64,000 nt of DNA from Lentzea jiangxiensis (GTDB lineage Bacteria; Actinomycetota; Actinomycetes; Mycobacteriales; Pseudonocardiaceae), in assembly GCF_900104175.1 (NCBI RefSeq), contig NZ_FNIX01000011.1, positions 1 to 64,000 on the forward strand, read 5' to 3'. The translations under genes were made by a program, and so were the position numbers. Below, in pieces: positions 25,486-33,453 of this stretch. Position 1 is the first letter of the stretch. Each line of letters opens with the position of its first letter. The notes beneath the pieces were generated by a model. It was not told the origin of the DNA and ran no database searches. It saw nothing but the letters and a program-made list of their open reading frames with translations.

Positions 25486-26385
25486 TTAGAAGTACCCCTC
25501 CCGCTTGCGGTCTTCCATGGCGGCCTCGGACAACCGGTCGTCGGCCCGCGTGGCGCCGCGCTCGGTCAGCCGTGACGCGGAGACCTCGGCGATCACCGCG
25601 TGGATGTCGGCGGCGTCGGACTCGACGGCGCCCGTGCAGGAGCCGTCGCCGACCGTGCGGTAGCGAACCGTCTTGCGCACCAGCGTCTCGCCCTCGCGCG
25701 CCGTGCCCCACGGGCCCTCGGCGAGCCACATGCCGTCGCGCAGGAACACCTCGCGCTCGTGCGAGTAGTAGATGTCCGGCAGCTCGATGCCCTCGCGCTC
25801 GATGTAGTTCCACACGTCGAGCTCGGTCCAGTTGGACAGCGGGAACACGCGGACGTGCTCACCGGCGCGGTGCCGGCCGTTGTAGAGGTTCCACAGCTCG
25901 GGGCGCTGGCGCTTCGGGTCCCACTGGCCGAACGCCGTGCGCAGGCTGAAGATCCGTTCCTTGGCGCGGGCGCGTTCCTCGTCCCGGCGTCCGCCGCCGA
26001 AGACCGCGTCGAACCTGTGCTGCGTGATCGAGTCCAGCAGCGGGACGGTCTGCAACGGGTTGCGCGTGCCGTCCGGGCGCTCCTCGAGGCGGCCGTCGTC
26101 GATCCAGTCCTGGACCTTCGCGACCTCCAGGCGCAGACCGTGCTGCGCGACGACGCGGTCGCGGAACTCGATGACCTCGTCGAAGTTGTGGCCGGTGTCG
26201 ACGTGCAGCAGCGGGAACGGCACCGGCGCCGGGTAGAACGCCTTGATCGCGAGGTGCAGCAGCAGGGTCGAGTCCTTGCCGCCGGAGAAGAGGATCACCG
26301 GCCGGTCGAACTCGCCCGCGACCTCGCGGAAGATGTGAATGGCCTCGGATTCGAGACGGCCCAACGTGTCCAGCGCGAGTGTCAT
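25486..26385 (-). CDS. cysD: Sulfate adenylyltransferase subunit 2 (CysD)
   Basis: A 299-residue ATP sulfurylase subunit: ATP plus sulfate gives APS and pyrophosphate. The PP-loop motif is VILFSGGKDSTLLLHLA (about residues 27-43), followed by LLHVDTGHNFDEVIEFRD and the FGGGRRDEERARAKERIFS loop. The C-terminus KREGYF is the usual family end. The ATG at 26385 overlaps the cysH stop (ATGA), which decides the start over a longer in-frame ATG at 26400. It works with CysN as a heterodimer or higher complex in the cytoplasm. Confidence 0.97.
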   Translation of the reverse strand: MTLALDTLGRLESEAIHIFREVAGEFDRPVILFSGGKDSTLLLHLAIKAFYPAPVPFPLLHVDTGHNFDEVIEFRDRVVAQHGLRLEVAKVQDWIDDGRLEERPDGTRNPLQTVPLLDSITQHRFDAVFGGGRRDEERARAKERIFSLRTAFGQWDPKRQRPELWNLYNGRHRAGEHVRVFPLSNWTELDVWNYIEREGIELPDIYYSHEREVFLRDGMWLAEGPWGTAREGETLVRKTVRYRTVGDGSCTGAVESDAADIHAVIAEVSASRLTERGATRADDRLSEAAMEDRKREGYF

Positions 26386-27077
26386 CCGTGCAACCCACAT
26401 TCCGTCTTCGACTGACCGGCCCACCGGCCGCTGCGCGCGTCCTGCCCCGGCAACGGCTTGGCGGTGCACGGCAGGCAGCCGATGGAGGGGTATCCCTCCT
26501 GCACCAACAGGTTCTCGAGGATCCCCTTTTCGCGGATGTAGGAGTTGAACTCCTCGTCGCTCCACGGCGCGATCGGGTTGATCTTCACCAGCCCGTTGCG
26601 CTCGTCCCACTGCACGATGGGCGTGTTCGCCCTGGTCGGGGCGTCGACGCGGCGCACACCGGTGACCCACGCGTCGTACTTCGCGAGCTCGCGGCGCAGC
26701 GGCACGACCTTCCGCAGGTTGCAGCACTTCGCCGGGTCCGACTGGTGCAGCAGGCCGAACTCGCGTTCCTGGTCCTCCACCGACTGCTCGGCGGCGGCGT
26801 TGACGATGCGCACCTCCGGGTAGACGACAGCGACGGCGTCGCGCACGCCGATCGTCTCCGGGAAGTGGTAGCCCGTCTCCAGGAACAGCACGTCGAAGTC
26901 CGGCTTCACCTTCGCGGCGAGGTCGATCAGGACGGCGTCCTGCATGTTCGACGCGACGATGTAGCTGTCGCCGAACGTGCGGGCCGTCCACTCCAGGGCC
27001 TCGATCGCCGAGGCGCCGGCCAGCTCCTCCTGCGCGGCGTCGGCGACGATCTTGAGGTCTTCCTTGAGATCGCTCAC
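26382..27077 (-). CDS. cysH: APS reductase (CysH, iron-sulfur type)
   Basis: A 231-residue phosphoadenylyl/adenylyl-sulfate reductase. The Cys pairs that hold the [4Fe-4S] cluster of APS-specific enzymes are present: AKCCNLRK (adjacent Cys) and SIGCLPCT (CxxC), and the catalytic Cys lies in the C-terminal KTECGLH. This makes it an APS reductase that does not need APS kinase, matching the lack of cysC. It gives sulfite for SirA. The GTG at 27077 has a GGAGGTGAAG ribosome binding site and overlaps the upstream zinc-ribbon gene stop; the longer open frame is not used. Confidence 0.96.
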   Translation of the reverse strand: MSDLKEDLKIVADAAQEELAGASAIEALEWTARTFGDSYIVASNMQDAVLIDLAAKVKPDFDVLFLETGYHFPETIGVRDAVAVVYPEVRIVNAAAEQSVEDQEREFGLLHQSDPAKCCNLRKVVPLRRELAKYDAWVTGVRRVDAPTRANTPIVQWDERNGLVKINPIAPWSDEEFNSYIREKGILENLLVQEGYPSIGCLPCTAKPLPGQDARSGRWAGQSKTECGLHG

Positions 27078-27232
27078 TTCTTCACCTCCTGCGGCAGGTT
27101 GAGCCCGACGAACGAGACCTTGAAGACGCGGCGGCACCCGGTGCACAGCCACGCGTAGCTGGGTTCCTCCTGCGGCCGGAGGTCCTCGTCACCGCAGTAG
27201 GGGCAGTAGAACGGCGTCGCGCGGTCACTCAT
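27074..27232 (-). CDS. Small zinc-ribbon protein of the sulfite reductase operon
   Basis: A 52-residue protein with two CxxC pairs: YCPYCGDEDL near the N-terminus and WLCTGCRRVF in the middle, giving a rubredoxin-like or zinc-ribbon fold, then a short tail. It lies between sirA and cysH with a 4-nt overlap to cysH (GTGA). I recall similar small genes in actinobacterial sulfur operons without an assigned role; a redox or metal-delivery job for SirA or CysH is a guess. The ATG at 27232 begins MSDRATPF and is preferred over the upstream ATG at 27256. Confidence 0.85.
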   Translation of the reverse strand: MSDRATPFYCPYCGDEDLRPQEEPSYAWLCTGCRRVFKVSFVGLNLPQEVKK

Positions 27233-27268
27233 CGCAGCCTCCGCTGAGGAACGCACGTCGGCTGGCGC

Positions 27269-28948
27269 TCATCGCAGCGAACCCTCTTCCGCGCGGGCGA
27301 CCCACTGGGCGAAACGCTCGTCGGTCTCCCGCTGGGCGACGAAGTTCCGCACCACGCGCTCGACGTACTCGGGCAGCTCGGCCGCGGTGACCTTGTGGCC
27401 GCGCAGCTTGCGCCCGAACCCGGCGTCGAGGCCGAGGCCACCGCCGAGGTGCACCTGGAAGCCCTCGACCTGGTTGCCCGCGTCGTCGGTGACGATCTGG
27501 CCCTTCAGCCCGATGTCCGCGGTCTGGATGCGGGCGCAGGAGTTGGGGCAGCCGTTGATGTGCACGGTGATCGGCGCCGTGACGCCGTCGACGACGTCCT
27601 TGAGGTTGGCCTCGAGCTGCGTCACGAGGTCGAGGGCGCGGGCCTTGGTCTCGACGATCGCGAGCTTGCAGAACTCGATGCCGGTGCAGGCCATGATGCC
27701 CCGGCGCCACGGCGACGGGTCGACCTGCAGGCCGAGCTTCGCGAGGTCGCTCTTGAGCGCCGGGATCTCGGCCTCGGGCACGTCCAGCACGATGATCTTC
27801 TGCTGCGGCGTGAAGCGGACGCGGTTCGAGCCCGCCCGTTCGGCGTACTTCGCGACCTCGACCAGGATCGAGCCGGACACGCGGCCCGCGACGGGCGCGG
27901 CGCCGACGTAGAACAGGCCGTCCTTCTGCTTGTGCACGCCGATGTGGTCGAGCTGCTGGTCCAGCACCTCGGGCGCCGGGCCGTCGATCATCTTGCGCTG
28001 CAGGTACTCGTCCTCGACGACCTGCCGGAACTTCTCCGGGCCCCAGTCGGCGACGAGGAACTTGATGCGCGCGCGGTGGCGCAGGCGGCGGTAGCCGTAG
28101 TCGCGGAAGACGGAGATGACCGCCTCCCACACGTCCGGGACCTCGTCGAGCGGCACCCACGCGCCCAACCGCTTGCCCAGCATGGGGTTCGTGGACAGGC
28201 CGCCACCGACCCAGAGGTCGAAGCCGGGCCCGTGCTCGGGGTGGTGCACGCCGACGAACGCGATGTCGTGGATCTCGTGCGCGACGTCCTGCAGCCCGGA
28301 GATGGCGGTCTTGAACTTGCGCGGCAGGTTGGAGAAGCGCGGGTCGCCGATGTAGCGCTCGAGGATCGTGTCGATCGCCGGCTGGCCGTTGACCACCTCG
28401 TCCTGCGAGATGCCCGCGACCGGCGAGCCGAGGATGACGCGCGGGCTGTCGCCGCACGCCTCCATCGTCGTGAGGCCGACGGCTTCGAGCTTCTGCCAGA
28501 TCGTGGGGACGTCCTCGACGCGGATCCAGTGGTACTGGATGTTCTGCCGGTCGGTGATGTCCGCGGTGTCGCGCGCATAGGTCTGCGAGATCTCGCCCAG
28601 GACCGTCAGCTGCTCCGTGGTGAGCGCGCCGCCGTCGCTGCGGACGCGCATCATGAAGAACTCGTCGTCCAGCTCCTCCGGCTCCAACGTGGCCGTGCGG
28701 CCGCCGTCGATGCCGGGCTTGCGCTGCGTGTACAGGCCGTACCAGCGGAACCGCCCGCGCAGGTCCGCCGGGTCGATCGAGTCGAAACCACCGTGGGCGT
28801 AGATGTTCTCGATGCGGGCGCGGACGTTGAGCGGGTTGTCGTCCTTCTTGCTCCGCTCGTTGGGGTTCAACGGCTCTCGGTAACCGAGTGCCCACTGCCC
28901 CTCGCCGCGACGCTGCTTGGCGCGCGGTGACGTCTGCGGCGTGGCCAT
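27269..28948 (-). CDS. sirA: Ferredoxin-dependent sulfite reductase (SirA/NirA family)
   Basis: A 559-residue siroheme and [4Fe-4S] enzyme reducing sulfite to sulfide with six electrons from ferredoxin. The cluster-siroheme ligands are in IMACTGIEFCKLA and INGCPNSCARIQ (Cys-x5-Cys and Cys-x3-Cys, about residues 430-485), and the two-fold repeated halves of the family are visible. Two in-frame ATGs exist; the one at 28948 sits 6 nt after GGAGG, while the one at 28954 abuts it, so 28948 is the start. It heads the operon and is preceded by a leader peptide and structured 5' region (28955-29147). The family includes nitrite reductases, but the operon argues for sulfite. Confidence 0.96.
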   Translation of the reverse strand: MATPQTSPRAKQRRGEGQWALGYREPLNPNERSKKDDNPLNVRARIENIYAHGGFDSIDPADLRGRFRWYGLYTQRKPGIDGGRTATLEPEELDDEFFMMRVRSDGGALTTEQLTVLGEISQTYARDTADITDRQNIQYHWIRVEDVPTIWQKLEAVGLTTMEACGDSPRVILGSPVAGISQDEVVNGQPAIDTILERYIGDPRFSNLPRKFKTAISGLQDVAHEIHDIAFVGVHHPEHGPGFDLWVGGGLSTNPMLGKRLGAWVPLDEVPDVWEAVISVFRDYGYRRLRHRARIKFLVADWGPEKFRQVVEDEYLQRKMIDGPAPEVLDQQLDHIGVHKQKDGLFYVGAAPVAGRVSGSILVEVAKYAERAGSNRVRFTPQQKIIVLDVPEAEIPALKSDLAKLGLQVDPSPWRRGIMACTGIEFCKLAIVETKARALDLVTQLEANLKDVVDGVTAPITVHINGCPNSCARIQTADIGLKGQIVTDDAGNQVEGFQVHLGGGLGLDAGFGRKLRGHKVTAAELPEYVERVVRNFVAQRETDERFAQWVARAEEGSLR

Positions 28949-28954
28949 CGCCAT

Positions 28955-29000
28955 CCTCCGGGGTTTCGAGGCGCTCGGTGCGCGTGAAGAAGCCCGGAGG
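28955..29000 (-). promoter_or_regulatory. Stem able to sequester the sirA ribosome binding site
   Basis: On the mRNA (minus strand), CCTCCGGG (29000-28993) can pair perfectly over 8 bp with CCCGGAGG (28962-28955), which contains the SD of sirA. The loop is 30 nt. If formed, ribosomes could not load on sirA directly. This is read from the sequence; its formation and use in control are inferred. Confidence 0.55.
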
Positions 29001-29019
29001 TGCTCGTGGCGGGGGCGTC

Positions 29020-29060
29020 GTCAGCGCGCCGGGCGCTGACGGGAACAAATCAGCGCGCGG
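29020..29060 (-). promoter_or_regulatory. Mutually exclusive hairpins just after the leader peptide (attenuator-like)
   Basis: In mRNA order there are three segments: segment 1 GCGCTGA (29056-29050, within CCGCGCGCTGA that starts right after the leader stop codon), segment 2 GTCAGCGC (29040-29033) and segment 3 GCGCTGAC (29027-29020). Segment 2 can pair either with 1 (7 bp) or with 3 (8 bp), not with both. A ribosome ending at the leader stop would cover segment 1 and favour 2:3. This is the logic of an attenuator, although no U tract follows. Confidence 0.55.
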
Positions 29061-29147
29061 TCATGCCGAACGACGGCACATCGCGCTGGAGACACGACGG
29101 AAGTCGACGTGGCGGCGGGCCACGAGGCGGACTCCAGTCGAATGCAT
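29061..29147 (-). CDS. Putative leader peptide of the sulfur assimilation operon
   Basis: A 28-residue open frame: MHSTGVRLVARRHVDFRRVS then SAMCRRSA. It matches the actinobacterial putative leader peptide class found before sulfur and cysteine genes, whose hallmark is VRLV-R-RHVDL-RV with a Cys near the end. The ATG at 29147 has GAGGT 5 nt upstream; an upstream in-frame ATG at 29162 is possible. It lies 112 nt before sirA and is followed at once by alternative hairpins. In mycobacteria related short Cys-containing frames sense cysteine by ribosome stalling; here a single Cys codon four codons before the end would have that role. Regulation is inferred. Confidence 0.78.
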   Translation of the reverse strand: MHSTGVRLVARRHVDFRRVSSAMCRRSA

Positions 29148-29202
29148 GACCTCAGTGTGCATGCCGTCCAGAGCGTGGTCCACCGCCAACCGAATGCTGG
29201 GA

Positions 29203-29231
29203 TTGACGAGGGGGAGTTGACATCCTAGGCT
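29203..29231 (+). promoter_or_regulatory. Sigma-A-type promoter upstream of hemW
   Basis: TTGACG (29203-29208), a 17-nt spacer and TAGGCT (29226-29231) form a near-consensus promoter on the plus strand, about 90 nt before hemW. The region also holds the divergent sulfur operon leader. Confidence 0.55.
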
Positions 29232-29319
29232 GGTTTCACTCCGTGATATCTCTGTCACCGACAGACACTTCCCCTGGTCGAACACCGCCATTGGGGGCGT
29301 GTAGGGGACACTGGGAGTC

Positions 29320-30528
29320 ATGCCCTCCGCTTTGCCCGATGGCGAGCCCGCGCCCGCCGACGGTTCGCTCCCCCCTTCAGCCGTCGCCGGTGTCGGCTCA
29401 CGCCCCTTCGGCATCTACGTGCACGTGCCGTTCTGCGCGACCCGTTGCGGCTACTGCGACTTCAACACCTACACGCCCGGCGAACTCGGCACCTCCGCGT
29501 CCCCCGAGTCGTGGCTGGAGGGCCTGCGCCGCGAACTGGACTTGGCCGCGTCCGTCCTCGGCACCCCCATCCAGGCCGAGACGGTGTTCGTCGGCGGCGG
29601 CACCCCGTCGTTGCTGGGCGCCTCCGGTCTGGGCGACGTCCTCGACGCCGTGCGCCAGTCGTTCGGCCTCGCGCCCGGCGCCGAGGTGACGACGGAGTCG
29701 AACCCGGAGTCGACCTCACCTTCGTTCTTCGAGGGCATCCTCGCCTCCGGCTACACCCGTGTGTCCCTGGGAATGCAGTCCGCCGCACGGCACGTGTTGC
29801 AGGTGCTGGACCGCAAACACACGCCCGGCCGTCCGGTCGATGCCGCACGCGAGGCACGCGCGGCCGGCTTCGAGCACGTGAACCTCGACCTCATCTACGG
29901 CACGCCGGGGGAGCAGCCCTCGGACCTGGCCGCCTCCCTGGACGCCGTGCTGGCCGCGGGCGTCGACCACGTGTCCGCCTACGCGTTGATCGTGGAGGAC
30001 GGCACCGGCCTGGCCCGCCGCATCCGCCGCGGCGACCTGCCGATGCCGGACGACGACGTGCTCGCCTCGTCGTACGAGATGGTCGACTCGGTGCTCTCGG
30101 GCGCCGGCTTCTCCTGGTACGAGGTCTCCAACTGGGCCACGTCCGATGCCGCCCGGTGCCGGCACAACGTCCTGTACTGGAAGGGCGCCGACTGGTGGGG
30201 CTTCGGCCCCGGCGCCCACAGCCACGTCGGCGGCGTGCGCTTCTGGAACGTCAAGCACCCGGCCCGCTACTCGTCCCTGCTCGCTTCGGGCGCGTCCCCG
30301 GCCGCCGGGCGCGAGGTGCTGTCCGCCGAGGACCAGCGCGTGGAACGGGTGCTGCTGGAACTGCGCCTCGCCTCCGGCCTGCCGATGGACGTGCTGGACG
30401 AGGCGGGCCGTGAGGAGGCGAAGCAGGCGATCGCCGACGGCCTGCTCGAGCCGCACGACGACCGCTGCGTGCTGACGGACCGGGGCCGCCTGCTGGCCGA
30501 CGCCGTCGTGCGCCGCCTGCTGCCCTGA
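29320..30528 (+). CDS. hemW: HemW, radical SAM heme chaperone (HemN-like)
   Basis: A 402-residue radical SAM protein. The CxxxCxxC cluster motif is FCATRCGYCDF, with Cys at about residues 39, 43 and 46, followed by ETVFVGGGTPSLL and TTESNPES. It is shorter than true coproporphyrinogen dehydrogenase HemN and lacks the HemN N-terminal extension and extra Cys, so it belongs to the HemW group, which binds heme and SAM and inserts heme into targets. Older databases call it oxygen-independent coproporphyrinogen III oxidase. In related genomes it directly precedes hrcA; here two genes on the minus strand intervene. Confidence 0.95.
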   Translation: MPSALPDGEPAPADGSLPPSAVAGVGSRPFGIYVHVPFCATRCGYCDFNTYTPGELGTSASPESWLEGLRRELDLAASVLGTPIQAETVFVGGGTPSLLGASGLGDVLDAVRQSFGLAPGAEVTTESNPESTSPSFFEGILASGYTRVSLGMQSAARHVLQVLDRKHTPGRPVDAAREARAAGFEHVNLDLIYGTPGEQPSDLAASLDAVLAAGVDHVSAYALIVEDGTGLARRIRRGDLPMPDDDVLASSYEMVDSVLSGAGFSWYEVSNWATSDAARCRHNVLYWKGADWWGFGPGAHSHVGGVRFWNVKHPARYSSLLASGASPAAGREVLSAEDQRVERVLLELRLASGLPMDVLDEAGREEAKQAIADGLLEPHDDRCVLTDRGRLLADAVVRRLLP

Positions 30529-30537
30529 CTCGCCGGT

Positions 30538-30753
30538 TCAGCGGGCGCGCAGGTCGTGCTGGCTGAACACCTCGACGACGACCTGCCCGCGCTTGCGGTA
30601 GGTCGCGGTGCCCCACCACAACCCGTCCGCCCGCCGGGCCTCCTCCCAGACGACGGTGCCCTCCCACCACTCGTCCTCGCTGTGGACCAGGCACGCCCTC
30701 CCCGGTGCCGGACCGTCCTCATCAGGTGGCCGGAGCCACACCACGTTGCCCAC
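30538..30753 (-). CDS. Small hypothetical protein downstream of the DUF262-DUF1524 gene
   Basis: A 71-residue, Trp-rich acidic-to-basic protein (WWEGTVVWEEARRADGLWWG) with a likely beta-barrel pattern and no membrane segment. I do not recognise it. It lies 9 nt after the stop of the DUF262-DUF1524 gene on the same strand, so it could be cotranscribed and act with it; it may equally belong with hemW, which converges with it. The start is ATG 30753; no strong ribosome binding site is visible. Confidence 0.65.
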   Translation of the reverse strand: MGNVVWLRPPDEDGPAPGRACLVHSEDEWWEGTVVWEEARRADGLWWGTATYRKRGQVVVEVFSQHDLRAR

Positions 30754-30762
30754 GTTTGGACC

Positions 30763-33300
30763 CTAGCGAGCACCACCGACAAAAACCGTCGAGCGAGCCT
30801 GCTCGTAAAACCACTCCAAGGTCTCCTGCACCACGGCACGTGCGGCGGGGTCCAGGAGGACCTTCAGCGGAAAGCTCGGTCGCAGCTCTATCTTCGCGGC
30901 GGCGATGTTCACGCCGGGAGCCCCGTTCAGCCGCTGCCGGAGCTCTTCGCGCATCGTGACCTCGTCGAACGGCGGGCGGACACGGAGGTGCTGAAACACC
31001 ACCTCGACCCTGCCGCTCGGGTAGATCGCGAAAGGCCAGATGTTGCCGCCTTCCTCGCCCTTCTCCCTGGCGATCAGAAAGCACGAGGTCTCGCTCCGGC
31101 CCGTACCGAACTCAGGGCGTCCACCGAGCTCCCGCCAAGCCTCGACAACGCTGAAGACCGCCGCCGTGACTTCTTCGTCGTGCTTGTCGCGCACTTGGTC
31201 GAAGAAGTGCGGGAGCGCTTCTTGGCCCAGGTCGGTGGCCGACGGCTCGTCCGTCGTCTCCACATCCAGGCCTGCGAGCTCGGCGAGTTCCTCGAACGAG
31301 ATGTGCTGGGCGTCGGAAGCACGTCCGTCTTCGTCGAACTCCACACCTTCGGAACGCAACACGTCGAGGGGATCGTCGTTCTTGTCCGGTTCCAGCCATC
31401 GGAAACCAGGCGACACCAGGCCACCCGCCAGTAGAACGCGGTGCGCATTCGGTGCCGTGGCGGTGGAAAGCCGGGCGCCGACAGCCACCGGGTGGCTGCC
31501 GATGATTGCCGCTATATCGCCGTAGGTGGTCCACGAACCGGCTGGCAACGCAGCGAGCACGGTGTTCATCAAGCTCCACGCCGCGCTGGTGCTCGGTTTC
31601 GCACCTGCCAACGGACCGGGCCACGCGGCGATCACGCGCTCAGCCAGTGCGTCGGCCCGAGCAAGGATCTGAGGTCGGCCCCATGCAGGCTGTTCGGCGA
31701 TTTGTCGGTTCATCACCAGGCCGCTTTCGGCGAGCTGGTCCTTCTTGACGTCGAACGAGCTGTTGCTCAGCTCCGAGTTGTACCCGGTCAACGTCAGGTT
31801 GCCGAGCGTGTGCACCAGTGCGTTGTGCACCTGCTCGTACGTTTCGCCAGGGTCCAAGTCCTTGTTGACGGCCTGTTCCCACTCGTCGGTGAAACTCTGC
31901 GGCATGACGTGCTCGATCGTCAGCGAATCCAGGTCGACGGGTTCCTTGCTGCCGTGATCTGCCTCGAGCCAGCGCAGGATCAATGCGCGCTGGTGCGGTC
32001 GGCCGTTCAAGTAATACGGCACCGTTCGAGTGGCAGCGCGCACCTCCTCGTCGTTCGCGTAGAACTTCCGTCCGGTCGACAGATAGGCGTGCACCGCTTG
32101 GTCCACGGGCTGGGTGCGATCCATCTCGGTCACGATCGAGAGCAGGATTCGGTTGATGTTGGCCGTCGCACGGCCGATGAGCAGACGCCTGACGAAGAAG
32201 CTTTCTACGTAGAGCATCGCCGATGCGATCTGCCCCGATGTGGCCGTTCCCTGCTGCCTGCGGTCCAGCAAGTGCAGCAGCAACGGGTACACCGTGGTGG
32301 TTCCCCATGCCTTCAGTCGCTGCAGCCTGGTGCGCACTGCCTCGTGCGGCTCGATCTCCGGGCTCAGGATGACGCGGAGGAGATTGCCCAGTCCGCACAG
32401 CCTGGCCACTTCCGCCTCGATCTCCGCTTCGTCGGTCAGCCGATCTAGTCGAGCCTGCTGACTCGCGTAGGTATCGGCCTGTTTGATCCGCGCGTCGCGT
32501 TGAACCAGGTCGAGCCAGAAGAGCAGCTCGAGTTCCTTGGACTTGTCGAGCTTTGCTTCGAGCGGCAGCCATAGCCCCCGGTAGACCTGCTCGCCCAGAA
32601 CCGGCAACCGCATGAACAGGTAGTTGCGCAGCAGATCGGCTTGGCTGAGCGCCGCACCGGTGTTGTTCAGCGACTCGAAGATGCGGTGGGCGTTGTCGCC
32701 GGGGTGGGTGGTGATGGACACCAGGGCCAGTCCGCTGATGACGGCGTTCTCGAGCCGCTCGATGTCGAACTGGTCGACGGGATCGTCGAGTTCCACGAGC
32801 TTGGCGGCGAAGAAACGGTAGGCGGCACCGATCTGATCACTGCCCCCCGCGTGCGGCGTCGAATCGACGCAGGCCTGATAGGCGTCGCGGTTCGTCTGCG
32901 TTGGCACGACCTTGAGCCGCTGCGACTCCGGCTTGTACGGGTTGGTCAGGTAGAGGTCGTTCATGCGGCCGCGGTGGATCGGGTCTTCGTGCTTGGCTCG
33001 GTGATCGCGGATGGCGCAGAGCAGCAAGGTGAGTGTGGTGAGCCGCTGCTGCCCGTCGACGACCAGGTACTGCGGCACACCGGTTGGACCGTTGCCAGGG
33101 CTCGGTGCGAGAACGACGGACCCGATGAAGTGGGTGGCCGATTCGTGAGTGATGCGATCCTCTGCCAGCTGGACGACGTCGTCCCAGAGTTGGGAGAGCT
33201 GCTTCTTCTCCCATGAGTACGTTCGCTGGTACAGGGGGACTCGGTACTGCTTCGAGCCCTCCAGCAGATCCTGAAGCGTCGTTTCGTTCGCGGTGACCAC
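30763..33300 (-). CDS. DUF262-DUF1524 restriction-like (GmrSD/BrxU-type) protein with an alkyltransferase-like region
   Basis: An 845-residue multidomain protein. DUF262 (about residues 5-330) shows VDGQQRLTTL (81-90), the nucleotide-binding motif, and IFESLNNTGAALSQADLLRNY. DUF1524 (about 400-560) carries an HNH-like IEHVMPQS and a later NTLGNLTLTGYNSELSNSSF. Together these form the GmrSD/BrxU type IV restriction layout, which cuts modified phage DNA. About residues 575-635 resemble the DNA-binding part of O6-methylguanine transferases/ATL proteins (PAGSWTTYGDIAAIIGSHP, then AHRVLLAGGLVSPGF) but lack the PCHR cysteine. The rest is unrecognised. The gene breaks the usual hemW-hrcA link. The assignment to phage defence is inference from domains. 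Confidence 0.9.
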   Translation of the reverse strand: MVTANETTLQDLLEGSKQYRVPLYQRTYSWEKKQLSQLWDDVVQLAEDRITHESATHFIGSVVLAPSPGNGPTGVPQYLVVDGQQRLTTLTLLLCAIRDHRAKHEDPIHRGRMNDLYLTNPYKPESQRLKVVPTQTNRDAYQACVDSTPHAGGSDQIGAAYRFFAAKLVELDDPVDQFDIERLENAVISGLALVSITTHPGDNAHRIFESLNNTGAALSQADLLRNYLFMRLPVLGEQVYRGLWLPLEAKLDKSKELELLFWLDLVQRDARIKQADTYASQQARLDRLTDEAEIEAEVARLCGLGNLLRVILSPEIEPHEAVRTRLQRLKAWGTTTVYPLLLHLLDRRQQGTATSGQIASAMLYVESFFVRRLLIGRATANINRILLSIVTEMDRTQPVDQAVHAYLSTGRKFYANDEEVRAATRTVPYYLNGRPHQRALILRWLEADHGSKEPVDLDSLTIEHVMPQSFTDEWEQAVNKDLDPGETYEQVHNALVHTLGNLTLTGYNSELSNSSFDVKKDQLAESGLVMNRQIAEQPAWGRPQILARADALAERVIAAWPGPLAGAKPSTSAAWSLMNTVLAALPAGSWTTYGDIAAIIGSHPVAVGARLSTATAPNAHRVLLAGGLVSPGFRWLEPDKNDDPLDVLRSEGVEFDEDGRASDAQHISFEELAELAGLDVETTDEPSATDLGQEALPHFFDQVRDKHDEEVTAAVFSVVEAWRELGGRPEFGTGRSETSCFLIAREKGEEGGNIWPFAIYPSGRVEVVFQHLRVRPPFDEVTMREELRQRLNGAPGVNIAAAKIELRPSFPLKVLLDPAARAVVQETLEWFYEQARSTVFVGGAR

Positions 33301-33370
33301 CCGCGCACGTTAGGCGCGGAGGGCTGCCTGCGGGTTCTTTCGGTCCCTTATCACTCGAACGGCCCCAGGA

Positions 33371-33395
33371 GCCCGCTCAGAGGTTCGGAGCGGGC
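33371..33395. other. Inverted repeat in the gap between the restriction-like gene and hrcA
   Basis: GCCCGCTC (33371-33378) pairs with GAGCGGGC (33388-33395) around a 9-nt loop. No CIRCE element (TTAGCACTC-N9-GAGTGCTAA) is seen in this gap. It may be a terminator-like hairpin or an operator; its role is unknown. Confidence 0.45.
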
Positions 33396-33453
33396 ACCGG
33401 TCACGAATCCGGCTGGGTAAACTCGGAAGCAGTGGACACGGAGGTGAACAGCG

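Noticed and set aside
33301..33453. Possible CIRCE element upstream of hrcA
   Set aside because: No TTAGCACTC-N9-GAGTGCTAA or near match is present; only an unrelated GCCCGCTC hairpin.
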